A stretch of 39,619 nt of DNA. Source: a virus. Position 1 is the first letter of the stretch. Each line of letters begins with the position of its first letter. Below, one piece after another: positions 33,317-39,493 of this stretch. The position numbers and the translations under genes are program-made. The notes below the pieces were generated by a model, which saw only the letters and a program-made list of their open reading frames with translations, ran no database searches and was not told the origin of the DNA. The stretch is from the IMG/VR virus record IMGVR_UViG_3300037089_000073, positions 1 through 39,619 of that record; one strand, written 5' to 3'.

Positions 33317-33493
33317 ATGACAAAGTATCTGAGAATCAAAATTGAAGACCGGCTGCACCGCCAGCTGAAGGCCAAAGCGGCCCTAGAGTCAAAACATCTC
33401 CACACCTTAGTCGAGGAGATGCTCGAACGAGGGGCCCTAGAGCCGGAGCCTATTCGCGTGGCACCCGAACAAGCACTGGAGGATTCCAAGTGA
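33317..33493 (+). CDS. Ribbon-helix-helix regulator, 58 aa
   Basis: The product shows strand KYLRIKIED, helix LHRQLKAKAALES, turn, and helix LHTLVEEMLERG, the Arc/CopG order. It starts shortly after the operator region and ends by a GTGA overlap with the next gene. It is likely to bind the inverted repeats upstream and to control its own operon or the divergent repressor. It resembles the 38913 product in size and fold. Confidence 0.7.
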   Translation: MTKYLRIKIEDRLHRQLKAKAALESKHLHTLVEEMLERGALEPEPIRVAPEQALEDSK

Positions 33494-33717
33494 AGATTAC
33501 CATCCAACTAGACGACATTCGACTCCCCGCGGAACGCGGCCCTTACAAGCCTGTCATCATCCAAGTAGATGTCGTCAGAGCAGGTGAGGATCACCAGGTA
33601 GAGATCCGTGGGTACAAGCCTGCCAACGCAGACGAGGATGAGTTCTGGGGGATCATGATCCCCCGAATCATGGGGCAAGTGTGTGATATCGTGAACGGTC
33701 TTCAGAGGGCTAACTAG
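33490..33717 (+). CDS. Hypothetical protein, 75 aa (GTG start)
   Basis: The GTG start overlaps the preceding TGA by four bases. The product is a small alpha/beta protein (KITIQLDDI, KPVIIQVDVVRAGEDHQVEIRG, then a helix with IMGQVCDIVNGLQ). It looks soluble and acidic. It belongs to the early operon behind the regulator; function unknown. Confidence 0.6.
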   Translation: MKITIQLDDIRLPAERGPYKPVIIQVDVVRAGEDHQVEIRGYKPANADEDEFWGIMIPRIMGQVCDIVNGLQRAN

Positions 33718-33987
33718 ATGAGAGTCACATCCATCACCTGCTCCTCCAAGTGTGAGGGTCAGTTCGTCAGTTGCCAAGCCGACCTAGGTGAACAGGATGA
33801 TACCCACCCTGAACGGTTGGCCCTCGTGGCCCTCACCTTGAAGCAAGCTACAATGACGAGCTGTTTACTGAATGCGGTGGCCGACGGAACACTCTCAAAA
33901 GAGGTGGCTCTTCAGCGAATCGCGGCTTTGAAAAAGCAGATAGGTGCCTTGAAGGAATCCCTCTCTTCTAACATTAGCCTACCTTAG
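33718..33987 (+). CDS. Hypothetical protein, 89 aa
   Basis: This protein begins directly after the previous stop (TAGATG). The N-terminus has Cys pairs (ITCSSKCEG and VSCQ), then two helices with heptad-like spacing (LALVALTLKQATMTSCLLNAV, LQRIAALKKQIGALKESL). No known family recognised. It ends the first early cluster; a 193-base gap follows. Confidence 0.6.
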   Translation: MRVTSITCSSKCEGQFVSCQADLGEQDDTHPERLALVALTLKQATMTSCLLNAVADGTLSKEVALQRIAALKKQIGALKESLSSNISLP

Positions 33988-34138
33988 GGCCAGTGAATTT
34001 ATCAATCTGAGTAATTCCAGGGCCGGCCCACCAATCACTGAACAAAGAAGTAACACTCCAAAAACACTTTCAGCCAGAGAGTCAAAAATCGGAGTCCTGG
34101 ATTTACTCAGAAACCGAATTCATTAGAATCGTAAAAAC

Positions 34139-34148
34139 TCTCATGAGA
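34139..34148. promoter_or_regulatory. TCTCATGAGA palindrome upstream of the lipoprotein gene
   Basis: The gap 33988-34180 holds no gene. Within it, this perfect ten-base palindrome carries the same TCTCAT half-site as the operators at 33199-33240. It lies about 33 bases before the lipoprotein ATG, where a core promoter is expected, and near a GTAATACT stretch. It suggests control by the same repressor. GGCCGGCCC near 34021 is the other visible symmetric sequence. Confidence 0.5.
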
Positions 34149-34180
34149 ATCACTGACCTCATCCGTAATACTAATCAACC

Positions 34181-34762
34181 ATGAAAAACCTATTCATCCT
34201 GGCAATTACCCTCACCGCCTGTGGCTCACCCCAGGATGCACTCTCAGATGTAACTACAGGTGGTTCATCCGCTGTTACCATATCTGAGACGGGTGGGGAC
34301 TCGGTGACCCTCGAGACCACAGGTGGCGCTGACTCAGCTACGGGAGGTTCTGAGAGCCTCACCACAGGTGGCTCCAGTGCAGCTACCACAACGACTTGCC
34401 CCGCCGGTGCGTGCGTTACTGGAACCGGTGGAAGGGGTTCCACGGGTGGTTCACCTGGTACTGGCGGTGGCAAGGCTACCGGTGGCTCCAAAGCCCTGGC
34501 CACGGGAGGGTCGTCCTCCACGTGTCGTCCTGGTGACCTGGGCTGCCTCTGTGGAACGGGATCAACCTGCTACGGGTCTGGCCACTGCATCACGTCCACG
34601 ACCCCTCCCAGGTGCTGGGCAGTCAACTACACAGACCCGACCCAAGTTGGGAACGCCGGCTTCGCTTGTGATACCACATGCATGATCGGCCAGACCCCTC
34701 CATGTGCTTCGTGTAATTACGCGAGCCTGACTTGTTCAGGCGGGATCTGTGTGAGCAAATAA
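34181..34762 (+). CDS. Surface lipoprotein with TGGS repeats and Cys-rich C-terminus
   Basis: The signal is short: MKNLFILAITLTAC, with lipobox Leu-Thr-Ala-Cys and Cys14 as lipid site. Residues 25-110 are low-complexity Thr-Gly-Gly-Ser repeats (TTGGSSAV, TTGGADSATGG, ATGGSKALATGG). Residues 115-193 have a dozen Cys in the spacing of small disulphide-bonded domains (CRPGDLGCLCGTGSTC and following). This architecture is familiar from exported proteins of Myxococcota. It stands alone, preceded by a possible operator, so it may be a lysogenic-conversion gene (for example superinfection exclusion). The function is inferred. Confidence 0.78.
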   Translation: MKNLFILAITLTACGSPQDALSDVTTGGSSAVTISETGGDSVTLETTGGADSATGGSESLTTGGSSAATTTTCPAGACVTGTGGRGSTGGSPGTGGGKATGGSKALATGGSSSTCRPGDLGCLCGTGSTCYGSGHCITSTTPPRCWAVNYTDPTQVGNAGFACDTTCMIGQTPPCASCNYASLTCSGGICVSK

Positions 34763-34811
34763 AATTCAAATGTAGATGTAAATGGCCCCAGACCCCAAAG
34801 GAGTCCAGACC

Positions 34812-34979
34812 ATGAAGCATCAAATAGTCCCTGAGTTACAATTGATTACCGCCGAGCTCCGAATCGCAGTACAGGTTCTCCGCGTTATGCGAGCCCAGCT
34901 CGAAGTCATCAGAGCCCTACAAAAGATGACTCCCACCGACCAAGCACCATTGCAGATCGGTGGGAGTGTTACCCTTTAG
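34812..34979 (+). CDS. Hypothetical helical protein, 55 aa
   Basis: ATG 34812 is chosen because AAAGGAG (34797-34803) lies eight bases upstream; an ATG at 34782 would read ten residues through it. The product is a single long amphipathic helix (LQLITAELRIAVQVLRVMRAQLEVIRALQ) with a short polar end. It is too short for a firm call; oligomerisation or an anti-regulator role is possible. Confidence 0.5.
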   Translation: MKHQIVPELQLITAELRIAVQVLRVMRAQLEVIRALQKMTPTDQAPLQIGGSVTL

Positions 34980-34990
34980 GAGAGATTCGT

Positions 34991-35236
34991 ATGGGAGATA
35001 CACCGAAGCCTTGGACGCCACCCAACCTCGAGTACATGATCAGCCCAGTGACCAAACTGGATGAAGCCATCCGGGAGTTCGAAGTCCTGGTAGCCAACAT
35101 GAGACTCAAGGAACGCCTAGGGGATGAGATGGACGGTTGCTACTCCCACTACCGGAACGCCTTCCAGGGAGCCTTGGAGGAGGGTTTGGAGCTACCCGAA
35201 CGCTTTGACCCTGACACGGTCATCCCAGGAGTGTAA
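34991..35236 (+). CDS. Hypothetical protein, 81 aa
   Basis: A clear ribosome-binding site (TAGGAGAGA) precedes ATG 34991. The acidic product is helical (KLDEAIREFEVLVANMRLKERL, then YRNAFQGALEEGLEL). No family recognised. A strong hairpin follows its stop, marking the end of a transcription unit. Confidence 0.55.
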   Translation: MGDTPKPWTPPNLEYMISPVTKLDEAIREFEVLVANMRLKERLGDEMDGCYSHYRNAFQGALEEGLELPERFDPDTVIPGV

Positions 35237-35242
35237 ATAGAA

Positions 35243-35274
35243 CTCAAGCCAGGGGGATGACTCCCTGGCTTGAG
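35243..35274 (+). terminator. Twelve-base-pair hairpin after the 34991 gene
   Basis: CTCAAGCCAGGG (35243-35254) pairs perfectly with CCCTGGCTTGAG (35263-35274) around an eight-base loop. No T run follows, but the stem is strong and lies seven bases after a stop codon, so it is a likely terminator or mRNA end. Confidence 0.65.
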
Positions 35275-35306
35275 CAACCAGTTTCCAATTAGTGGAGGCA
35301 TTACGA

Positions 35307-35807
35307 GTGCCTATCCAGACCGAACGAGTACTTAATACACCGGTGAGGGTTCGAGGTCAACTTCGAATAGTTCCGACCCGAGAGAGTACTCTCTCAAAGA
35401 GGGTCAAGTGGTGGCTCCGACGATCCCTCACTCTCACCCGGAAGACACCCTGGCTCCAGCTCCTGAGGCACCACGAGAGATGGCTTCGACTCAAGCCTAG
35501 GGTCAAGGCCCTCTTGGGTTCCAGAGAGTATCTGAAGGCCCTCTACGCTGGCCAACCATGGAAGCGATTCAAGCTCTTGTACCAAAGAGCTTGGGAGAAG
35601 AATACGGTCAATGGTCAGGCTTCCCTCTTCCTCCGGAAGCTTCGTTACAAGAGGACTCCTACAGGGAAGACTAAGACCAAAGAAGCCAAGGCTCGTCATC
35701 GAGCTCGTCATCGAGCTAAGGTACTTGAAGCCTACCAATCAACCATAGGCCGGTCAATCGTTCAGTCCCCTATTAATCAGGATCTTTTAACCAAGAAGGG
35801 GATCTAA
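35307..35807 (+). CDS. Highly basic protein, 166 aa
   Basis: GTG 35307 is chosen because GGAGG (35294-35298) lies eight bases upstream; another GTG at 35292 would overlap it. The product is extremely rich in Arg, Lys, Trp and Leu, with helical segments (RVKWWLRRSLTLT, WKRFKLLYQRAWEKN), and a direct repeat Arg-His-Arg-Ala-Arg-His-Arg-Ala in its C-terminal part. It should bind nucleic acids or be a structural nucleoid-type protein; no catalytic motif is seen. It directly precedes the noncoding repeat region, so a role in replication or DNA organisation there is a reasonable guess. Confidence 0.55.
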   Translation: MPIQTERVLNTPVRVRGQLRIVPTRESTLSKRVKWWLRRSLTLTRKTPWLQLLRHHERWLRLKPRVKALLGSREYLKALYAGQPWKRFKLLYQRAWEKNTVNGQASLFLRKLRYKRTPTGKTKTKEAKARHRARHRAKVLEAYQSTIGRSIVQSPINQDLLTKKGI

Positions 35808-35944
35808 TTTCTAGGGTTATAAACACGTCCCCCGCAGCCCATTGGCCGATAGGTAATTTGTCTATCCACATCTGATTGACCGGTCTATATTGATTGACCA
35901 TTCGGACGTGGAGGGACGTGTTTATCTCTGTCGGATGGACGTCC
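35750..35944. repeat. Repeat cluster, candidate replication origin or regulatory array
   Basis: TGATTGACC occurs at 35873-35881 and 35891-35899 (18-base period), and its inverse CCGGTCAATC at 35750-35759 mirrors GATTGACCGG at 35874-35883. ATAAACACGTCCC (35819-35831) is perfectly inverted at 35913-35925. GGACGT recurs at 35904, 35914 and 35937, the first two one helical turn apart, the last within the palindrome GGACGTCC. No gene covers 35808-36121. Repeats of this density suit initiator binding. I see no obvious AT-rich unwinding element or known initiator, so the origin call is tentative. Confidence 0.5.
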
Positions 35945-36002
35945 CCCTACGGCCCGAGACCCAGAGGAAGAGGGATCGAGAACCCGGTGTAACAGAGTGA
36001 GT

Positions 36003-36114
36003 ACCTCTAGGTCAGCTCAGAATGCTTCGATGACTACAATTCAAATGATCCAATCCTCGAAAGAGGATTGGTCAGTACCGTCTTCGAGAGACTTGTCTGA
36101 GTTGACCTAGAGGT
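36003..36114 (+). ncRNA. Structured leader RNA upstream of the 36122 gene
   Basis: ACCTCTAGGTCAGCTCAG (36003-36020) pairs with CTGAGTTGACCTAGAGGT (36097-36114) over all 18 positions, one being G-U; A36021 and T36096 add a nineteenth. Inside, CCAATCCTC (36050-36058) and GAGGATTGG (36063-36071) form a nine-pair hairpin with a GAAA tetraloop, extended by TGA/TCA beyond one bulged T. The right outer arm contains AGAGGT, the best ribosome-binding site for ATG 36122, and the left arm contains ACCTCT opposite to it. The fold would hide the start of translation. Whether it is a cis leader or a free RNA cannot be told here. Confidence 0.7.
36030..36110 (+). CDS. Possible leader peptide, 26 aa
   Basis: ATG 36030 opens a 26-codon frame (MTTIQMIQSSKEDW at the start) that stops at TAG 36108-36110, inside the right arm of the outer stem. 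A ribosome reaching its end would open that stem next to the ribosome-binding site of the following gene. An even shorter frame (ATG 36022, stop 36031-36033) overlaps its start. No good ribosome-binding site precedes it, so it is a speculative candidate. Confidence 0.3.
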   Translation: MTTIQMIQSSKEDWSVPSSRDLSELT

Positions 36115-36121
36115 TCAAAGG

Positions 36122-36496
36122 ATGCCCCTACCCAAAGTGGATGGAACCCTCATGGGTTCGAGTCTCTACTCCTCTCTCCATGAGTATGGAACCTCTGCGA
36201 GAAATGGGAAGTACATAGTCCATAAGGACTTCAAAGAGGTAACCCTCCACGGTGTCACAATTCTTGTGAGGAATGTTCACGATGGTGACCCCTATCCACA
36301 AGGACATGATGAATTAGAGTTCGTCAATTGGTTGTTCCCGATTATGACGAACAAAGAAGCCCATGATCTTGTGAACCAATTTATTGGGCACGAAGTGGAT
36401 ATGACTCTCGTTGGGGATATGGCTCGAACTCTCTGTCGGATGAGGATGATCCCTCCTACGAGGTTCGAACGGATTCTTTCTGAGGACATCCTCTGA
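36122..36496 (+). CDS. Hypothetical protein, 124 aa
   Basis: First gene of the rightmost operon. It has beta elements (KYIVHKDFKEVTLHGVTILVRNVH) then helices (ELEFVNWLFPIMTNKEAHDLVNQFIG, MARTLCRMRM). No signal, no membrane segment, no family recognised. Its ribosome-binding site AGAGGT (36109-36114) is inside a 19-pair RNA stem, suggesting translational control. It leads the sigma-like regulator genes, so it may itself be regulatory. Confidence 0.6.
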   Translation: MPLPKVDGTLMGSSLYSSLHEYGTSARNGKYIVHKDFKEVTLHGVTILVRNVHDGDPYPQGHDELEFVNWLFPIMTNKEAHDLVNQFIGHEVDMTLVGDMARTLCRMRMIPPTRFERILSEDIL

Positions 36497-36524
36497 CCTG
36501 GTGTAGGTGGGCCCGGGAACTCTT

Positions 36525-37187
36525 ATGGGTTACCACCCTATACCCTTCCACGAGCTCGAGAGCCTCATCCCCTCACCGGAACCCGATGATGGTCTCCGAA
36601 GCCTTCACGACCTCCTGGAGCGGTATGATTGGGAGAAGGATGTCAAGCCCCTCTTGGAGTTGATCCCTCCTTACGTCGCCGATGTACTAGATATGTTCCG
36701 CCTAGGGAAAGGGCAGGTAGCCATCGGAGAGATCTTCGATTACAGCCAAGCCAATATCTCGTATACGAGGCGATACGCAATCAAACGTTTGGTTTGGCTT
36801 CTTACTCGACCCAAGTTCACGGATGAGGAGATCCGTGAGTTAGTGGAGCCTTACACAGTGGAAACCACCCTCAATGTGTACTATGTAGCCAATTACACTC
36901 AGAAGCCTATTCGTAAGTACGAGGTTACACCTGTTTCAAAAAAGGAACAGATTGAGATTATGGTTCTGATCTACAAGAACCCCAACACATCACGCTGTGG
37001 TAGGACGCTTCAGCGTAGATCCCCTACAGTTCGAGCATACTTTAAGAAGGTAATTTTTCGAATGCTGAGTGATCCCCAACCCTCCCCAGGTGCTGACTTA
37101 CTCCGAAAGCACTTCTACAAGGTCATTGTGAACAAGGAGTATCGGATACTTGACCACCTGATCCGTAAGTCTCACCGGTGTACTTAG
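36525..37187 (+). CDS. Sigma-region-4-like transcription regulator, copy 1
   Basis: ATG 36525 is chosen over the GTG at 36507 because the latter lacks a well-spaced site. The 220-residue product has an N-terminal acidic part, then at about 35-90 a helix-turn-helix of sigma-70 region 4 / ArpU style: VKPLLELIPPYVADVLDMF, GKGQVAIGEIFDYSQANISYT, RRYAIKRLVWLLTRPKF. The C-terminal half has SPTVRAYFKKVIFRML. It is a full-length paralogue of the 37882 product, whose equivalents are VVPLLDSLPPRIADIVEL, SQSAICYI and TTVRKIFHNSIEVLRE. It may drive late transcription by binding promoters or RNA polymerase. Confidence 0.65.
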   Translation: MGYHPIPFHELESLIPSPEPDDGLRSLHDLLERYDWEKDVKPLLELIPPYVADVLDMFRLGKGQVAIGEIFDYSQANISYTRRYAIKRLVWLLTRPKFTDEEIRELVEPYTVETTLNVYYVANYTQKPIRKYEVTPVSKKEQIEIMVLIYKNPNTSRCGRTLQRRSPTVRAYFKKVIFRMLSDPQPSPGADLLRKHFYKVIVNKEYRILDHLIRKSHRCT

Positions 37188-37195
37188 TCCACTAG

Positions 37196-37861
37196 ATGGC
37201 CGACAAGACCGACAGCAACAGTGATATAGAATCCTTCTGGGAAGGGATTCGACCCCAACGCCCCAAGCCCAAAGACATAGGTGACCTGGCTAAAGAGGGT
37301 TACCAACTGGGTGGTCTTCGGCTCGGTGGGCTCCCAGTAATGAATTCCTCGACCGCTCGTCCCCTATCTGAGATGGTTCGAGGGGCGGTAGGCGTAACAG
37401 GTATCACAGGCTCTACTGGCCCGGTAGGAGCCCAAGGATACACTGGGCCCCCTCCTGGGTTGAATGGCCCTCACGGCCCCACTGGGCCCACAGGAGTCAT
37501 CCTACCGAGCCGATATGGAGCTGCTTACCACAGTATCGATTTTGAGACAGAGTGTGAAGGATTCCTGGCTCATGCCACCCACTACCAAAACCATCCGATC
37601 CTCCATGCGAGGTACATCTATGATCAGTTCAGTGGGATTTGTATCTACGGTTGTGTGAACCATCAGAACAATGTGTATGAGATTATAGGACGACGTCACG
37701 GCTACGGTAATGTGTATGCGATAGAACACAGTATTGCAGTGGAGCAACTTCAATATCCCCCACCAGAAATGGCACTTAACTTACTGAGGCAGGCGTTCGA
37801 GAATGGCCTTCATGAGTTGTTAATGAGACCCACACAATCACTCCTAGAGAACTTCCGGTAG
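37196..37861 (+). CDS. Collagen-like segment protein in the regulatory operon, 221 aa
   Basis: The gene starts eight bases after the previous stop. The N-terminal 60 residues are polar and Gly-rich (QLGGLRLGGLPV). Residues of about 65-102 form Gly-x-y triplets (GITGSTGPVGAQGYTGPPPG, GPHGPTGPTG). The C-terminal 115 residues form an alpha/beta domain (YHSIDFETECEGFLAH, ARYIYDQFSGICIYGCVN, PEMALNLLRQAFENGLHELL). It is the third collagen-containing protein of the genome but lies between two regulator paralogues. A virion component expressed from this operon, or a regulatory partner, are both possible. No known family recognised for the C-terminal domain. Confidence 0.6.
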   Translation: MADKTDSNSDIESFWEGIRPQRPKPKDIGDLAKEGYQLGGLRLGGLPVMNSSTARPLSEMVRGAVGVTGITGSTGPVGAQGYTGPPPGLNGPHGPTGPTGVILPSRYGAAYHSIDFETECEGFLAHATHYQNHPILHARYIYDQFSGICIYGCVNHQNNVYEIIGRRHGYGNVYAIEHSIAVEQLQYPPPEMALNLLRQAFENGLHELLMRPTQSLLENFR

Positions 37862-37881
37862 TTGGGGTATGTTAGTGGGAT

Positions 37882-38877
37882 ATGCGTATAGCTGGACTTG
37901 TAGGTTTAGAGAAGCAGATCTCGCACAAGTCCTCTCAGATTGAGATCAGTTGGCATAACTCCCACTTCTTTCAGTTTCTTGAGGACTCCGAGCGCATCCC
38001 ATTAACAGCCCAGGTTCCATTCAGGGATCCATTCGATGATCCTGAAGAGGAACCTGAGTACCAACCTCGGTTCAATTGGGATCGTGATGTGGTTCCCCTA
38101 CTGGACTCCCTCCCTCCACGTATAGCCGATATCGTAGAGCTCCGTCACCAAGGGGTGGGCGAGTATATCATCGCCAATATGTTCGAGGTGTCACAGTCTG
38201 CCATCTGTTACATCCTACAAAGGGCTCACGAGAGGCTTCGGTTCCTCTACAATCGTCCAAAATACACAGACGAACAACTAGAGAGGCTCCTCTCTCTGTG
38301 TCTTACCGCACCTAAAGTAATAAGACTAATGATCAAGCTCTGGAATGACCCCAATCAAACCAAAGCCGTGGGTGAGGAATTCCAAACACAGACTACAGTG
38401 CGCAAGATCTTCCACAACTCTATTGAGGTACTGAGAGAATCATGCCAAGCCTTCCCGGAAATCCTGCCTATCTACCTACACTTTAAGAACGTGAAGGATA
38501 ACAAGCTCTACAGTATACTAGTAAATCCAACACATAGCCTGGAGCACAATTCGATGATACGGAAAACTGTGTTGGAAAATAGGAGCCTAACAGCTGAGGA
38601 GAGGGCAGCCAAGGTAGAGGAGAGGCAAGCCAAAGCCGCTCATGCGCAGAGAGTGAAGCGATTGGCAGCGGCGCGTCTCCGGCGCGCTGCCAAGAAGAAG
38701 GCCTGGGAAATTGAGTATAGAGAAAAGAATGAAGCTAGAAAAGCACAAGAAGCTGCGAAAGAGCAAGCTACTCGTGAGAAGATCCAAGAGCGACTTGCCA
38801 AAGCCGCTGATAGAAGAAAAGCCCTTCAAGATGCCTTAGTGGAGGAGATGGTAAACCATCGTGACCAAGTGGACTAA
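37882..38877 (+). CDS. Sigma-region-4-like transcription regulator, copy 2
   Basis: The 331-residue product shares the helix-turn-helix region (FNWDRDVVPLLDSLPPRIAD, VGEYIIANMFEVSQSAICYI, LRFLYNRPKYTDEQLERL) and following half with the 36525 product. It adds a long C-terminal helix of about 90 residues, strongly charged (RSLTAEERAAKVEERQAKAA, AARLRRAAKKKAWEIEY) and probably a coiled coil or a nucleic-acid-binding helix. A longer version with a basic tail next to a shorter one suggests divergence after duplication. Function in transcription is inferred from the region-4-like core. Confidence 0.65.
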   Translation: MRIAGLVGLEKQISHKSSQIEISWHNSHFFQFLEDSERIPLTAQVPFRDPFDDPEEEPEYQPRFNWDRDVVPLLDSLPPRIADIVELRHQGVGEYIIANMFEVSQSAICYILQRAHERLRFLYNRPKYTDEQLERLLSLCLTAPKVIRLMIKLWNDPNQTKAVGEEFQTQTTVRKIFHNSIEVLRESCQAFPEILPIYLHFKNVKDNKLYSILVNPTHSLEHNSMIRKTVLENRSLTAEERAAKVEERQAKAAHAQRVKRLAAARLRRAAKKKAWEIEYREKNEARKAQEAAKEQATREKIQERLAKAADRRKALQDALVEEMVNHRDQVD

Positions 38878-38912
38878 TGTTCTTGTCCTCCGGTGTAAAG
38901 TAGGTACCAAGA

Positions 38913-39089
38913 ATGGCCAAGGAAATAATTCTCCGCACCAAGGTCGACGAGGACACCCACAAGCGGATCAGGGTTAGGGCAGCCCGAGAAGGCCTCACGA
39001 GGCAGGATTGGATCAAGCAAGCCATCCTAGCCTTCCTCAAGCGTGAGGGTGTCCCTGAGCCATCGTCGACCCAACCAGAGGTGGTTTGA
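38913..39089 (+). CDS. Ribbon-helix-helix protein, 58 aa
   Basis: The product has strand EIILRTKVDED, helix THKRIRVRAARE, turn GLTR, and helix QDWIKQAILAFLKRE, a typical CopG/Arc-like fold. The C-terminus is Pro/Ser-rich. It begins about 35 bases after the regulator and overlaps the next start by one base (TGATG). It probably binds operators in this genome; which ones is not shown. At least three other such folds are encoded (31544, 32720, 33317). Confidence 0.7.
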   Translation: MAKEIILRTKVDEDTHKRIRVRAAREGLTRQDWIKQAILAFLKREGVPEPSSTQPEVV

Positions 39090-39493
39090 TGCCCGGGCTG
39101 CACTACCTGTCTCACTCATTCAGCATGGGTGAGTCTCTTACCGAGGGGCGAGATCAGTGGCTTGATTATACGGAACAACTGGGCGTCGACCTATCCAGGT
39201 ACATTGGTGCACCTGGTAACACAGGGACTCTGGCTTCAATCAGAGCAGCCCTCCGTGATGCCCTCCCCCCAGAGGCTGTTATTGACGTCAAGCTCGACGA
39301 GCTTACTCAAGTGATTACCATTCAAGTGGCGGCTGCTGAAGTACCCAACCTTGATCACAGGCTGATGGTTGCCATCGATAAGGTTGTACCTGCTTCCATC
39401 ACCACTGAGGTCAAGGACGGCCGGATCAGGATCGGACGAGAGATAACACGACCTCAGTACCCAACAAGGTTTGAAAGGGAGCCGGTGATATGA
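39089..39493 (+). CDS. Hypothetical protein, 134 aa
   Basis: ATG 39089 overlaps the preceding TGA. The N-terminus is helical and polar (SLTEGRDQWLDYTEQLGVDL), then a segment with ASIRAALRDALPPEAVIDVKLDEL and beta strands (VITIQVAAAEVP, VPASITTEVKDGRIRIGRE). It looks like a small alpha/beta protein. Its end is repeated at 1-42, and its stop overlaps the gene at 39490. No family recognised. Confidence 0.6.
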   Translation: MPGLHYLSHSFSMGESLTEGRDQWLDYTEQLGVDLSRYIGAPGNTGTLASIRAALRDALPPEAVIDVKLDELTQVITIQVAAAEVPNLDHRLMVAIDKVVPASITTEVKDGRIRIGREITRPQYPTRFEREPVI

